64,000 nt of DNA, taken from positions 130,001-194,000 of the forward strand of contig NZ_FNOG01000009.1 in the NCBI RefSeq assembly GCF_900106525.1, given 5' to 3'. A program made the position numbers and the translations under genes. This document shows, in pieces, positions 50,253-58,608 of this stretch (the first letter of the stretch is position 1; every line of letters starts with the position of its first letter). Below the pieces are notes generated by a model. The model was not told the origin of the DNA. It saw only the letters and a program-made list of their open reading frames with translations, and did not search any database. This DNA comes from Lysobacter enzymogenes (GTDB lineage: Bacteria; Pseudomonadota; Gammaproteobacteria; Xanthomonadales; Xanthomonadaceae).

Positions 50253-51527
50253 TCACGCCGAACGCGGCAACCGCGCGATCGCCCGGTCGAACGTCGCCGC
50301 CAGCAACGCCACCCGCAGCACATCGGTGAACAACGACGGCCGGAACGACAGCGGCGTGTTGAGGAACGCGGCGTAAATCTGCCCCTCGACCTGCTGCCAG
50401 GCCGGATCCTTCGGCCCGACCACCTGCTGCATCCAGCGCCACGACCACGAATCCAGGAAGGCCAGCAACTGCCAGCACACGCACAGCGTCAGCAGCGCCG
50501 GCAACCCGGCGCGCAGCACCAGGCGCAGGCTGTTGACCACCGGCACGCCCTTGCTGGTCCAGCCGGCGCTGGCCTTGTCGGCGAGCATGCGCAAGGTGAA
50601 GTGCATGGCCTTGAAGCGCGCCACCGCGCGCTCCAGCGGCGCGTCGGCGGCGTCGATGCGCTGGGCCTTGCGCAGGTCGATGCCGTAGACGATCGCGGTG
50701 ATCGCCAGCCAGATCAGCGGCAGCGCGACCGCACCAGCAGCCGTGGTGACGAAGTCCCAGACCGGCGCCAGCGCGCGCTTGGTCGGCGCCAGCGTCTTGA
50801 ACAGCGCGGTCGGGCTCTCCCACCAATCGCCCACCGCCACGTACACCGCGCGCTCGTGCCACCACTCCTGGCCGGCCTTGATCGCCTGGGCGATCGCGGC
50901 CACGCCGACGAACACCCAATACGCCTCGCACACCGTCGCCAGCGCGGTCCACGACGCATGCCCGGTCGCCGTCGCGCGACGCTTGCTGAACCAGCGCACC
51001 GCCCACGCGACCGCCAGCGCGATCCACAGGCCCTTGAGCTTGAGCACGTGCTTAAGGCTCTCCGGCTCTACCACGCTGAGCACGTATTCCGTCACGAAGT
51101 ATCGACGCAGATTCTCTAATGCGCCCCAGCCAGCGTAATAAGCGAAGAACGGGAGAAGTGCGACTGCCAGTGGCGCAATCCACCGATCACGCGCAGAGCC
51201 TGCCAGTGAAACCACTGGGGCGCTGGCATAACGGGAAAGCGAAGGCAGCAACGACTGGAACATAAATATCGTGCCGACCAACTGAGTAACGACCAACACC
51301 GACAGCGCCGCGAACGCCAGCAACACGGTGCGCTCGCCGAGGACTACAGCTACATCCACCAAAAGGCTATAACACAACCTCTGCGCGAAAAACCAAAATA
51401 CAAGCGCAGGCCAGTGTCTAAACAAAAGCCGCCCCGCCAGAGAAAGGGTCTTCAGCCATTCTCGTCCTTCGTGATCATGCGTCGGCGAAGCGGCACGTAT
51501 CGCGGAAGCGGGGGAAGAAGCGAGCAT
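50253..51527 (-). CDS. Multi-pass membrane protein of unknown function
   Basis: This 424-residue protein has about eight hydrophobic helices (for example LVVTQLVGTIFMFQSLL, LAVALLPFFAYYAGWG and LPLIWLAITAIVYG). A cytoplasmic Lys/Arg loop (KRRATATG) lies mid-protein. No family is recognised. The 5' third of the gene (from about 51050) is AT-richer than the rest. An ATG 22 codons upstream is possible, but 51527 fits the composition better. Confidence 0.7.
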   Translation of the reverse strand: MLASSPASAIRAASPTHDHEGREWLKTLSLAGRLLFRHWPALVFWFFAQRLCYSLLVDVAVVLGERTVLLAFAALSVLVVTQLVGTIFMFQSLLPSLSRYASAPVVSLAGSARDRWIAPLAVALLPFFAYYAGWGALENLRRYFVTEYVLSVVEPESLKHVLKLKGLWIALAVAWAVRWFSKRRATATGHASWTALATVCEAYWVFVGVAAIAQAIKAGQEWWHERAVYVAVGDWWESPTALFKTLAPTKRALAPVWDFVTTAAGAVALPLIWLAITAIVYGIDLRKAQRIDAADAPLERAVARFKAMHFTLRMLADKASAGWTSKGVPVVNSLRLVLRAGLPALLTLCVCWQLLAFLDSWSWRWMQQVVGPKDPAWQQVEGQIYAAFLNTPLSFRPSLFTDVLRVALLAATFDRAIARLPRSA

Positions 51528-51821
51528 CGATTGATCCGGCCTGAGCGCAGGAAATGATAGCAGTGTCGACTGCCTACGAAGCAGTGACAACAATCAGTTC
51601 GGTAGATGAGCCGAGGAACAGGCCATCTCTGCAGCGACCGCCAACAGGCTGAAGACTCCCGCCGGGACATTACAAATCAACAAATACCAAGCACCCCACC
51701 TGAAAAGAAATCACAAAATATCCGCATATACATAGCACGCGCGTCAGCAATAAAATAACGAGGCGAAAAGGGAATTGACGCCCTCGTGCGCACCGCTATC
51801 CCATATGGAGCGTTATAATCG
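51528..51821. other. AT-rich intergenic region between divergent unknown genes
   Basis: This 294-bp stretch has about 45-48% GC at 51661-51780, against about 70% elsewhere. It holds the promoters of both flanking genes. I see no gene, repeat or integrase. Confidence 0.6.
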
Positions 51822-52277
51822 ATGATTCGCCAGACGACCCTGCTTTTCATAGGATTTTTCGGACTCTGTGCCAACCTTCGGGCGCAGGAATACACTGCGC
51901 CGCCGCCCACACTCGACCCCATTGTCGTCCAGGCCTCAGGCGGCGGGATTGGCATCATGCAATGGGATAGCTCAAACCCGGAATGGACTCCTCAGAGAAA
52001 AATCTGGGGACCCGGTGAGCAACCCGACCTGACCGAGGGCGGAGGCGGGGCCTCTTCGGATTATTGGGATTACGAGTACTACTGCACTTCCCCTGGAGTT
52101 TCATGCAATTTCGTTGCCATCCAGGCCAGAAAAGATGAACTGACGCGACTTTATTCCGCCGGCCAATCTTACTGGGACCAAGCGAGTAAGACGCAAGTGC
52201 AGACGGCCATAAAGAAACTGGATGAATACTTGTCCTTCGGACCACCCAAAGATCCTCCGCCGGCCCAGGGGTGGTAA
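51822..52277 (+). CDS. Small secreted protein of unknown function
   Basis: This 151-residue protein has a signal peptide (MIRQTTLLFIGFFGLCANLR then AQ) and a mature part rich in Gly, Pro, Asp and Trp/Tyr, with DYWDYEYYCTSPGVSCNF. It is encoded in AT-richer DNA with different codon use from neighbours, suggesting later acquisition. A terminator follows directly. No family is recognised. Confidence 0.7.
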   Translation: MIRQTTLLFIGFFGLCANLRAQEYTAPPPTLDPIVVQASGGGIGIMQWDSSNPEWTPQRKIWGPGEQPDLTEGGGGASSDYWDYEYYCTSPGVSCNFVAIQARKDELTRLYSAGQSYWDQASKTQVQTAIKKLDEYLSFGPPKDPPPAQGW

Positions 52278-52292
52278 GCCGCAACAAACTGA

Positions 52293-52320
52293 GGAGGCCG
52301 CATTACGGCCTCCTTAGCTT
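52293..52320 (+). terminator. Rho-independent terminator of the small secreted protein gene
   Basis: GGAGGCCG/CGGCCTCC stem with CATTA loop, then TTAGCTTTTCT, 15 bp after the stop. Confidence 0.83.
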
Positions 52321-52424
52321 TTCTCTCTCGCGACTTCTCTCAGTCAATGATTACCCGTCTTCTGACTTGATGTAATCGACTTACAGACTTCACAGCCACT
52401 CGTTTTGCGAACGCAGCACACGCC

Positions 52425-55397
52425 TCAGCCAGCCGTCTCCGGCGCCGCCGGCTTGGCCGCCATCTCCGGACTGATCTTCTCGATCGTATGCCGCAGCTCG
52501 CGTCCGAGGATGACCTTCGCATCCTTCGCCCACGTATCCAGGCGCTGATCGAAGGCCAGTTTGTTCTCGCTGTCCGGCCACACCAGCTTGAGTTCGCGCA
52601 GTTTCTGGATGAAGCCGCGGAACAGGGTCTTGTCGAAGAACTCCGGCGCGGCCGGCGCGTACAGCAACGACAGACGCTGCGCGGCGAGCTGGCACAGGCT
52701 TTCCAGTTCCGATGCCGACAAGGTGCCCGGGCCGTTCTTCACCAGCACCGAAATGGCGATGTAGTAACGCTCGAACGCCTGTTGCAGCGAGTGGCCGATG
52801 GCACGCAGACGGAACACTTCGTCGGTCTGGCCGGCGTTGCGGGCGAGGATGCCGCCGTCGTCGTCGCTGACCTTTTCCAGCAGGCCTTCGCGGATGAACA
52901 CATCGACCGTGCGCGACAGGCGCTGGGCGAATTCCTCCTCGCCCCACGGCAGGAACAGCTCGGCCTGCAGGAACGGGTACACGCTGCGGCCCAGGCGCAG
53001 CACGCCGGCCAGGCTCATGCGCCGGTTGTGCTGGAAGCAGCAGGCGATCCACGAGGCGGCGGTGAACAGGTGCAGCACGTTGTTGCGGAAGTAGCTCAGC
53101 AACACCGCCTTGTCTTCGTCCACGCCGAGCACGTCGCCGAGCGGGTGGGCGATGCGCTCGAGCACGTTGATCTCTTCGCCGTGGGCGACGATTTCCTGCG
53201 GCGTGTGCGGGGTGACGGTGACGCGGTCGGAGTACGGCAGTTCGGCCAGCAAGGTCTTGCTCAGCGCGATCTGCGCGAGCAGGTCGGCTTCGCCCATCGC
53301 GTGCTTGGGCGTGGACAGCAGCGCCAGCGCCAGCAGGTTGATCGGGTTGACGTCGGCGGCGCGGTTGACGTTGACCTGGATCTGCTGCGCCAGCGCATCG
53401 ACCGTGTCGGACAGCCACTGCGGCTTGTCGTCCTCTTCCAGCGGCCGGCCGTCCCACTGCGGCGCGTGCTCGGCGAGCATGTCGCCGAGCTTGATCGGCT
53501 CGCCGAAGTTCACCACCACCTGGCCGTAGTTGGAGCGCAGCACCTTGGGGATGCCCCACAGCAGCGACCAGATCGATTCCTTCTCCTTGGGCTTGCCGGA
53601 GAGTTCGTCGAGGTAGCTGTTGCCCTCCATCAGCTTTTCGTAGCCGATGTACACCGGCTGGAACAGCACCGGCCGGGTCGGCTGGCGCAGGAAGCCGCGC
53701 ACGGTCATCACTATCATGCCGCCCTTGGGCGGCAGCAGCCGGCCGGTGCGCGAGCGCCCGCCTTCGATGAAGTATTCGATCGAATAGCCGCCGGCGACCA
53801 GCTGCGCCACGTACTCGGAGAACACCGCCGAATACAGCGCGCTGCCGCGGATGCTGCGGCGCAGGAAGAACGCGCCGCCCTTGCGCAGGATGGTGCCGAC
53901 CACCGGCAGATTGAGGTTCACGCCGGCGGCGATGTGCGGCGGCACGATGCCCTTGGTGTAGAGCAGATAGCTCAGCAGCAAGTAATCGAGGTGGCTGCGG
54001 TGGCAGGGCACGTAGACCACTTCGAAGCCGGGCGCTTCGAGCTTGAGCTTGTCCAGATGATGGACCAGCACGCCGCGGTAGATGCGGTTCCACACTGGGG
54101 TGAGCAGGAAGCTGGCCGAACGCACCACCGGGTGGGAATAGTCGGCGGCGATTTCGTAGGCCATCGCATGCGCTTTCTTCCACGCCTCGGCGACGTCGCT
54201 GCTGTCGCGGCGGGCCTGGTCGGCGATGGCTTCCTTGACCGGGTCGCTGGCGAGCACGCGGTCGATCAGCATGCGCCGGGTCGACAGGTCGGGCCCGATC
54301 ACCGCCGCGCGGATGCGGCGGAAGTGGGTGCGCAGCACGCGCGAGAGCTTGCGCACGGTGCGCTCGGGTTCCAGCCCTTCGTCGACGATGCCGCGCAGCG
54401 ACACGGGCGGGGAGAACCGCACCGTGGTGTGGCGGCCGTTGAGCGCGATCGCCAGCAGCCGGCGGAAGCGGCCGACCAGGGTCCAGTTTTCCGAGAACAG
54501 CACCGAGAACCAGCCGCTGGTGCGGTCCGGCGCGCGGCCGACGAAGATCGACACCGGCACCAGTTGCACGTCCAGGCCCGGATCGACGCGATGCGCGTCG
54601 AGCAGGCGCGCCAGCGAGCCCGAGTGGGTCTTGGCCGACGGCGGGCCGGCCGGCGCCAGGGTGCCGGCGTTGCGCCGCGACAGCGCGACGTAGGCGCGCT
54701 TGCGCCCGAGCGGATCGCCCGGCAGCGGCTGCAGCGGCGACGGCAGGCCGCTTTCCAGGCAGGCGCGCTCCAGGATCAGCGCGTTGGACAGGCCGTAGTC
54801 CTCTAGCACGTAGCACACCGGGCGGCCGTGCCACTGCGGGGCGGCGACGTGCTGTTCGGGGTTCTTGGGCTCGATGGTCACGCTCACCCACGGCGCCATC
54901 AGCTTGCCGAGCAGGCGCGCCCACCACGGCCGCGGCGCGGCGGCGGACGCGGCGGCCGGGGCGCTCACCGACGCGGCGACGGGCGCCGGCATCGGCAGTT
55001 CGGCCTGCTCGGGGTCGTATTCGGCGGCCGGGTCGGCGGCGGTCGGCGGCCGATCGGCGGGGCCGGGCTCGGACGCGGCGCGCGCGGGGTCGCTGCCTTC
55101 GGCCTGGCTCGCAGCGGCATCGCCGCTTTCGGCCTGCGCGCCAATGGCATCGCCGCCTGCGGCTTGCTCATGAGCGGCGTCGCCGCCTTGGGCAGGCCCC
55201 TGGCCGGGGTGATCGGGAGTATTGGGAACGGACGCTTGAGGCATGTTCGATGTGACTGAAGTTGCGTCGGCCCTGCCAGGGTCCGTGGCGGCGGCGGGAT
55301 CGCGGGGATCCGTCGCAGCCGGCGCGGCGTCGCCCGGCGTCTGCGCGGCATCGGCCGGAGCGGCGTCGGGGAAAGGCAGGGGCGTCTGTTTCGGCAT
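52425..55397 (-). CDS. plsB: Glycerol-3-phosphate 1-O-acyltransferase PlsB
   Basis: This 990-residue protein has the acyltransferase catalytic motif CHRSHLDYLLLSYLLY (HX4D), then GGAFFLRRSIRG, FIEGGRSRTGR and FQPVYIGYEKLMEG, the four PlsB blocks. It acylates glycerol-3-phosphate at position 1 to start phospholipid synthesis at the inner membrane. E. coli PlsB is about 807 residues; the surplus is an Ala/Pro/Asp-rich, probably disordered N-terminus of about 155 residues. The start at 55397 (MPKQTPLPFPD) is a choice; 55406 and 55244 are alternatives. Confidence 0.93.
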   Translation of the reverse strand: MPKQTPLPFPDAAPADAAQTPGDAAPAATDPRDPAAATDPGRADATSVTSNMPQASVPNTPDHPGQGPAQGGDAAHEQAAGGDAIGAQAESGDAAASQAEGSDPARAASEPGPADRPPTAADPAAEYDPEQAELPMPAPVAASVSAPAAASAAAPRPWWARLLGKLMAPWVSVTIEPKNPEQHVAAPQWHGRPVCYVLEDYGLSNALILERACLESGLPSPLQPLPGDPLGRKRAYVALSRRNAGTLAPAGPPSAKTHSGSLARLLDAHRVDPGLDVQLVPVSIFVGRAPDRTSGWFSVLFSENWTLVGRFRRLLAIALNGRHTTVRFSPPVSLRGIVDEGLEPERTVRKLSRVLRTHFRRIRAAVIGPDLSTRRMLIDRVLASDPVKEAIADQARRDSSDVAEAWKKAHAMAYEIAADYSHPVVRSASFLLTPVWNRIYRGVLVHHLDKLKLEAPGFEVVYVPCHRSHLDYLLLSYLLYTKGIVPPHIAAGVNLNLPVVGTILRKGGAFFLRRSIRGSALYSAVFSEYVAQLVAGGYSIEYFIEGGRSRTGRLLPPKGGMIVMTVRGFLRQPTRPVLFQPVYIGYEKLMEGNSYLDELSGKPKEKESIWSLLWGIPKVLRSNYGQVVVNFGEPIKLGDMLAEHAPQWDGRPLEEDDKPQWLSDTVDALAQQIQVNVNRAADVNPINLLALALLSTPKHAMGEADLLAQIALSKTLLAELPYSDRVTVTPHTPQEIVAHGEEINVLERIAHPLGDVLGVDEDKAVLLSYFRNNVLHLFTAASWIACCFQHNRRMSLAGVLRLGRSVYPFLQAELFLPWGEEEFAQRLSRTVDVFIREGLLEKVSDDDGGILARNAGQTDEVFRLRAIGHSLQQAFERYYIAISVLVKNGPGTLSASELESLCQLAAQRLSLLYAPAAPEFFDKTLFRGFIQKLRELKLVWPDSENKLAFDQRLDTWAKDAKVILGRELRHTIEKISPEMAAKPAAPETAG

Positions 55398-55749
55398 TGC
55401 CGGCATTATGCCTATTCGGCCTGGGACCGGGCCTGGGACCGCGCACCGCGATGCCGCTCGCCGGCGACGGGACCGCCGGCTGGCTCGGACGGTGACGCGG
55501 GCGTCACCGCGACACGCCCGCGACCGCCGCGGCGCGCTGGCGGTGGCGGGGCCTTTGGTGTGGGAGGGCTTTTGTTGTGGGAGGGCCTTCAGGCCCGACA
55601 CTTTCCTGCCCGATCGCCTTGGCTTGAGATGCTTTCCGGCCGGGCGCGACTGGATCCGGAAACGAAAGCCTCGGGCCTGAAGGCCCTCCCACAATCGGGT
55701 CAGGGCGGCCGTCCACCTGCGGGCTCGCCCGCTCGCCCCCGGGTTCGGC
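55398..55749. repeat. Gap with a family A inverted pair
   Basis: Family A copies at 55574-55598 (GTTGTGGGAGGGCCTTCAGG) and 55671-55694 (complement) are inverted, with a partial copy at 55557. No gene is supported in this 352-bp gap. Confidence 0.8.
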
Positions 55750-56955
55750 TCAGCGCGGCTTGGGCGTATCCGTGGCCGGCGCCGGAGCCGACGGCCGGGC
55801 GGCTGCACCCGACCTGGGCTCCACGGGCTTGGCTGCGCCCGGCTTCGGCGCGGCCTGCGCCGGCTTGCGTTCGTTCTGGTCCGGGCCGGGCGGGTTCGCG
55901 CCGCGCGGACCCAGATCGGGCGCCGGCTCGACCGCAGTTGCCGGCGCAGCCGGAGTCGTCGGCGCCGCGCTCGCCGCAGCCGGGGCCGCCACGGGCGCCG
56001 CAGCCACCGGCTTGGCCACCGCCGCCGGCGCGCGCGCCTGCACCTTGGCCAATGCCGCCAACCGCTGCGCCATCGTGTCCGACGGCGCCGCCTGGGCCGG
56101 CGCGTCGGCCTCGGCGCGGGCGTGGCGCAGCACGTCGCTGAGGTACCAGCGGCCGTCGATGCGTTCGACCAGCACATACGCGTCGACCGGCTGGCCGCCG
56201 ACCTGATAGCGGATGCGCACCTTGGCGGTGTCGCCGGTCTGCACGTCCAGGGTCGCGTCGACGCTGTCCAGCGCTGCGTCCAGGTTCAGGCCGTAATCGC
56301 CGAGCACCTGCTTGAGCCGCTCCACGAACGGGCCGAGCCGGCGCAGGCTGCGCTCCATGCCGGTCTTGGCGAACGCGTCCGGCGCGGCCAGGCCGGTGGC
56401 GCGCGCGGCCGAGACCAACTGCGGAATCGCCTCGCGCGCGCGCCGCGAATCGCCGAGCGGCGCCGCCTGCGCCCAGCCGCTGAGCGCCTCGATCAGCTGC
56501 GCGTGGTGGTCGCGCTCGGTGTCGCTGTAGCCCGGCTCGCTGCGCACGTACTGGCTGGCGAACAGGCCCAAAGTCTTGGCCGCCGATTGAAGTTCGGCGT
56601 CGGCGCCGGCGAACTGGCGGCGGTAGGTCGCCACCAGCTTGCGTTCGGCGTCCTGCTCGGCCAGCGCGGCGATGAAGGAAGGAAAGCGATCGTCGAGCGG
56701 CAGCTCGGTCAGCGGCCACACCGTGCGGCCCTGCGCCCAGGCCGTTTCCAGGCGCCGGTGCAGTTCCGGCGGCACCGCGTGGCGGGCGTAGGCGGCCAGG
56801 TCGTTGTGGCGCAGGTCGGAGACCAGTTGGGTCACCGCCTGCGCCGGCAGGGTCGGCACCGCATCGGGCGGAGCCGGTTCCGGGCCGCAGCCGGCCGCCG
56901 CCAACAGCACGGCGGTCGTCAGCACGGCAGCGCTGGCGCGTCGAACAAGAGACAT
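55750..56955 (-). CDS. Lipoprotein of unknown function
   Basis: This 401-residue protein has a lipobox (VLLAAAGC, Cys about 23) and a helical N-terminal domain. A domain with TLDVQTGDTAKVRIRYQVGG and GRWYLSDVLRHA, reminiscent of a nuclear-transport-factor-2-like or DUF fold, follows. The last 120 residues are Ala/Pro-rich and disordered. It is likely anchored in the outer membrane. No specific function is recognised. Confidence 0.78.
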   Translation of the reverse strand: MSLVRRASAAVLTTAVLLAAAGCGPEPAPPDAVPTLPAQAVTQLVSDLRHNDLAAYARHAVPPELHRRLETAWAQGRTVWPLTELPLDDRFPSFIAALAEQDAERKLVATYRRQFAGADAELQSAAKTLGLFASQYVRSEPGYSDTERDHHAQLIEALSGWAQAAPLGDSRRAREAIPQLVSAARATGLAAPDAFAKTGMERSLRRLGPFVERLKQVLGDYGLNLDAALDSVDATLDVQTGDTAKVRIRYQVGGQPVDAYVLVERIDGRWYLSDVLRHARAEADAPAQAAPSDTMAQRLAALAKVQARAPAAVAKPVAAAPVAAPAAASAAPTTPAAPATAVEPAPDLGPRGANPPGPDQNERKPAQAAPKPGAAKPVEPRSGAAARPSAPAPATDTPKPR

Positions 56956-57219
56956 GCGGACGAAGGCTCTGGCGCGGAGCGCATCCGCGGACCGGCATCT
57001 TGGCCTCGCCCCCGGCGCGGCACAAGCGCGGGCTCACGCACGCTCACGCTTACGACGCGAACGCACAGTAAGCGACGGCAAAGGTCGATACGTGAAGACT
57101 CAACACGTCACTCGTATTTTGTGATGAATATCTCAAATATGCGGCTGAACAGGTGCGCAGCCCGATCTCGTGAAGGGCATCACCCCTGCCCTGCGCAGGC
57201 ATGGCTAAGGTGCCCGCGC
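56956..57219. other. Upstream region of the Csu-type operon
   Basis: Between the lipoprotein gene and the promoter, an imperfect inverted repeat CGTCAC...GTGATG is present at about 57104-57126, and ATATCTCAAATAT at 57127-57139. These could be activator sites. No gene is seen. Confidence 0.35.
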
Positions 57220-57234
57220 TGGCATGTTTTATGC
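57220..57234 (+). promoter_or_regulatory. Candidate sigma-54 promoter of the Csu operon
   Basis: TGGCATG, four T residues, then ATGC match the -24/-12 consensus TGGCAYG-N4-TTGC except for one base. The site is 71 bp before the pilin ATG, giving a leader of about 60 bases. A strong AGGAGA ribosome site lies near the ATG. Confidence 0.55.
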
Positions 57235-57304
57235 GTTCTAAACGGGCAAAACCGGCAGTAAAAGCTCGCCCGACCACCGCGCTTCAAGCGCAGGAGAACG
57301 AACC

Positions 57305-57838
57305 ATGCGATTCCCGTCGATGCGTTCCACGTCGCGCCGCCCGCTGTTGCGCAGCGCCTGCTTCGCCGCCCTGGCCCTGGCCGCCGCGAGCCCGGCGTTC
57401 GCGGCCAGCGACACCGCCAACCTCAACGTCACCATCACCATCACCAGCGTCTGCGACATCCACACCACCGCGCCGCTGCCGGTGAACTTCGGCAGCGTGT
57501 CCTCCAGCGCCACCAACGTCGACCAGCAAGGCCAGCTGACCGTCAACTGCACCCCGGGCACGGCCTACACCATCGCCCTGGACAACGGCCAGAACGGCAC
57601 CGACGTGAACAGCCGCAAGATGGCCAACGGCGCCAACCTGGTGCCGTACCAGCTCTACCGCGCCGCCGCGCGCGGCCCCACCGACGTGTGGGGCAGCACC
57701 ACCGGCGCCGGCGGCAACGTGCTGGCCGGCAGCGGCACCGGCGCGGCGGTCAACGTGCCGGTGTACGGGCGCACGCCCAGCACCAACTTTCCCGCTGGTA
57801 CTTACAATGACGTGGTGATCGCCACGATCACCTACTGA
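57305..57838 (+). CDS. Csu-type fimbrial major subunit (spore coat U domain)
   Basis: This 177-residue protein has a signal peptide (SACFAALALAAASPAFA) and one spore coat protein U (SCPU) domain with a Cys pair: TSVCDIHTTAPLPVNFGSVS and GQLTVNCTPGTAYTIALDNG. It ends GTYNDVVIATITY, the usual C-terminal strand for donor-strand exchange. It is the likely CsuA/B-type pilin of the chaperone-usher system encoded downstream, surface exposed and possibly involved in attachment. Confidence 0.93.
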   Translation: MRFPSMRSTSRRPLLRSACFAALALAAASPAFAASDTANLNVTITITSVCDIHTTAPLPVNFGSVSSSATNVDQQGQLTVNCTPGTAYTIALDNGQNGTDVNSRKMANGANLVPYQLYRAAARGPTDVWGSTTGAGGNVLAGSGTGAAVNVPVYGRTPSTNFPAGTYNDVVIATITY

Positions 57839-57849
57839 CCGCCCGCGCG

Positions 57850-58608
57850 ATGGGCGGCGACCGGCGCGAACAGATCGTCCGCGGTCCCGTTGCCCGGCTC
57901 GCGCTGAGCGCAGCGCTGGCCGCCGCGAGCGCGCCGGCGCTCGCGGCCGGGCTGCAGGTCACCCCGACCAGCCTGACCCTGGCCCACGATCGCCCGGCCG
58001 ACGCGCTGTGGCTCAGCAACACCGGCCCGGCCACGCTGCGCGCGCAGGTGCGGGTGTTCCGCTGGAGTCAGGCCGACGGCCAGGAACGGCTCGATCCCGA
58101 CCCGGGCCTGGCGATCAGCCCGCCGATGCTGGAACTCGCCCCAGGCGCGCGCCAGTTGGTGCGGGTGATCCGGCTCGGCGCCCCACCCGAACGCGAGGGC
58201 GCCTACCGCCTGATCGTCGACGAACTGCCGACCGCGCAAACGCCGGCGCCGCCGGGCCTGCAGTTCGTGCTGCGCTATTCGGTGCCGGTGTTCCTGGCCC
58301 CGGCCGGCGGCGCGTCCGGCGCGCCGCGGCTGCGCGCGCAGTTCCAGTTCGAAGGCGAGCGGCCGTGGCTGGCGGTGGACAACCGCGGCGACCGCCGCGC
58401 GCAGTTGGCCGACGTGGCTTTCGTCGACGCGCAAGGCCGGCGCCACCCGCTCGCGCCCGGCCTGCTCGGCTACGCCCTGGCCGGCCAGCGCATGCGCTGG
58501 CCGCTGCAGACGGCGGCCGAACCGCTGCACGGCGCGGGCGAGCTCAAAGCGAGGATCAATGGCGAACCCACCGAGCAGGCGCTGGCGCTGGACCCGCCGG
58601 CTCGCTGA
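57850..58608 (+). CDS. Fimbrial periplasmic chaperone (CsuC-like)
   Basis: This 252-residue protein has a signal peptide (LALSAALAAASAPALAA), then an Ig-like chaperone domain with LQVTPTSLTLAHDRPADALW, PPMLELAPGARQLVRVIRL and AYRLIVDELP. It binds subunits in the periplasm by donor-strand complementation. It overlaps the usher gene by 50 bp and follows the pilin by 11 bp. Confidence 0.93.
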   Translation: MGGDRREQIVRGPVARLALSAALAAASAPALAAGLQVTPTSLTLAHDRPADALWLSNTGPATLRAQVRVFRWSQADGQERLDPDPGLAISPPMLELAPGARQLVRVIRLGAPPEREGAYRLIVDELPTAQTPAPPGLQFVLRYSVPVFLAPAGGASGAPRLRAQFQFEGERPWLAVDNRGDRRAQLADVAFVDAQGRRHPLAPGLLGYALAGQRMRWPLQTAAEPLHGAGELKARINGEPTEQALALDPPAR

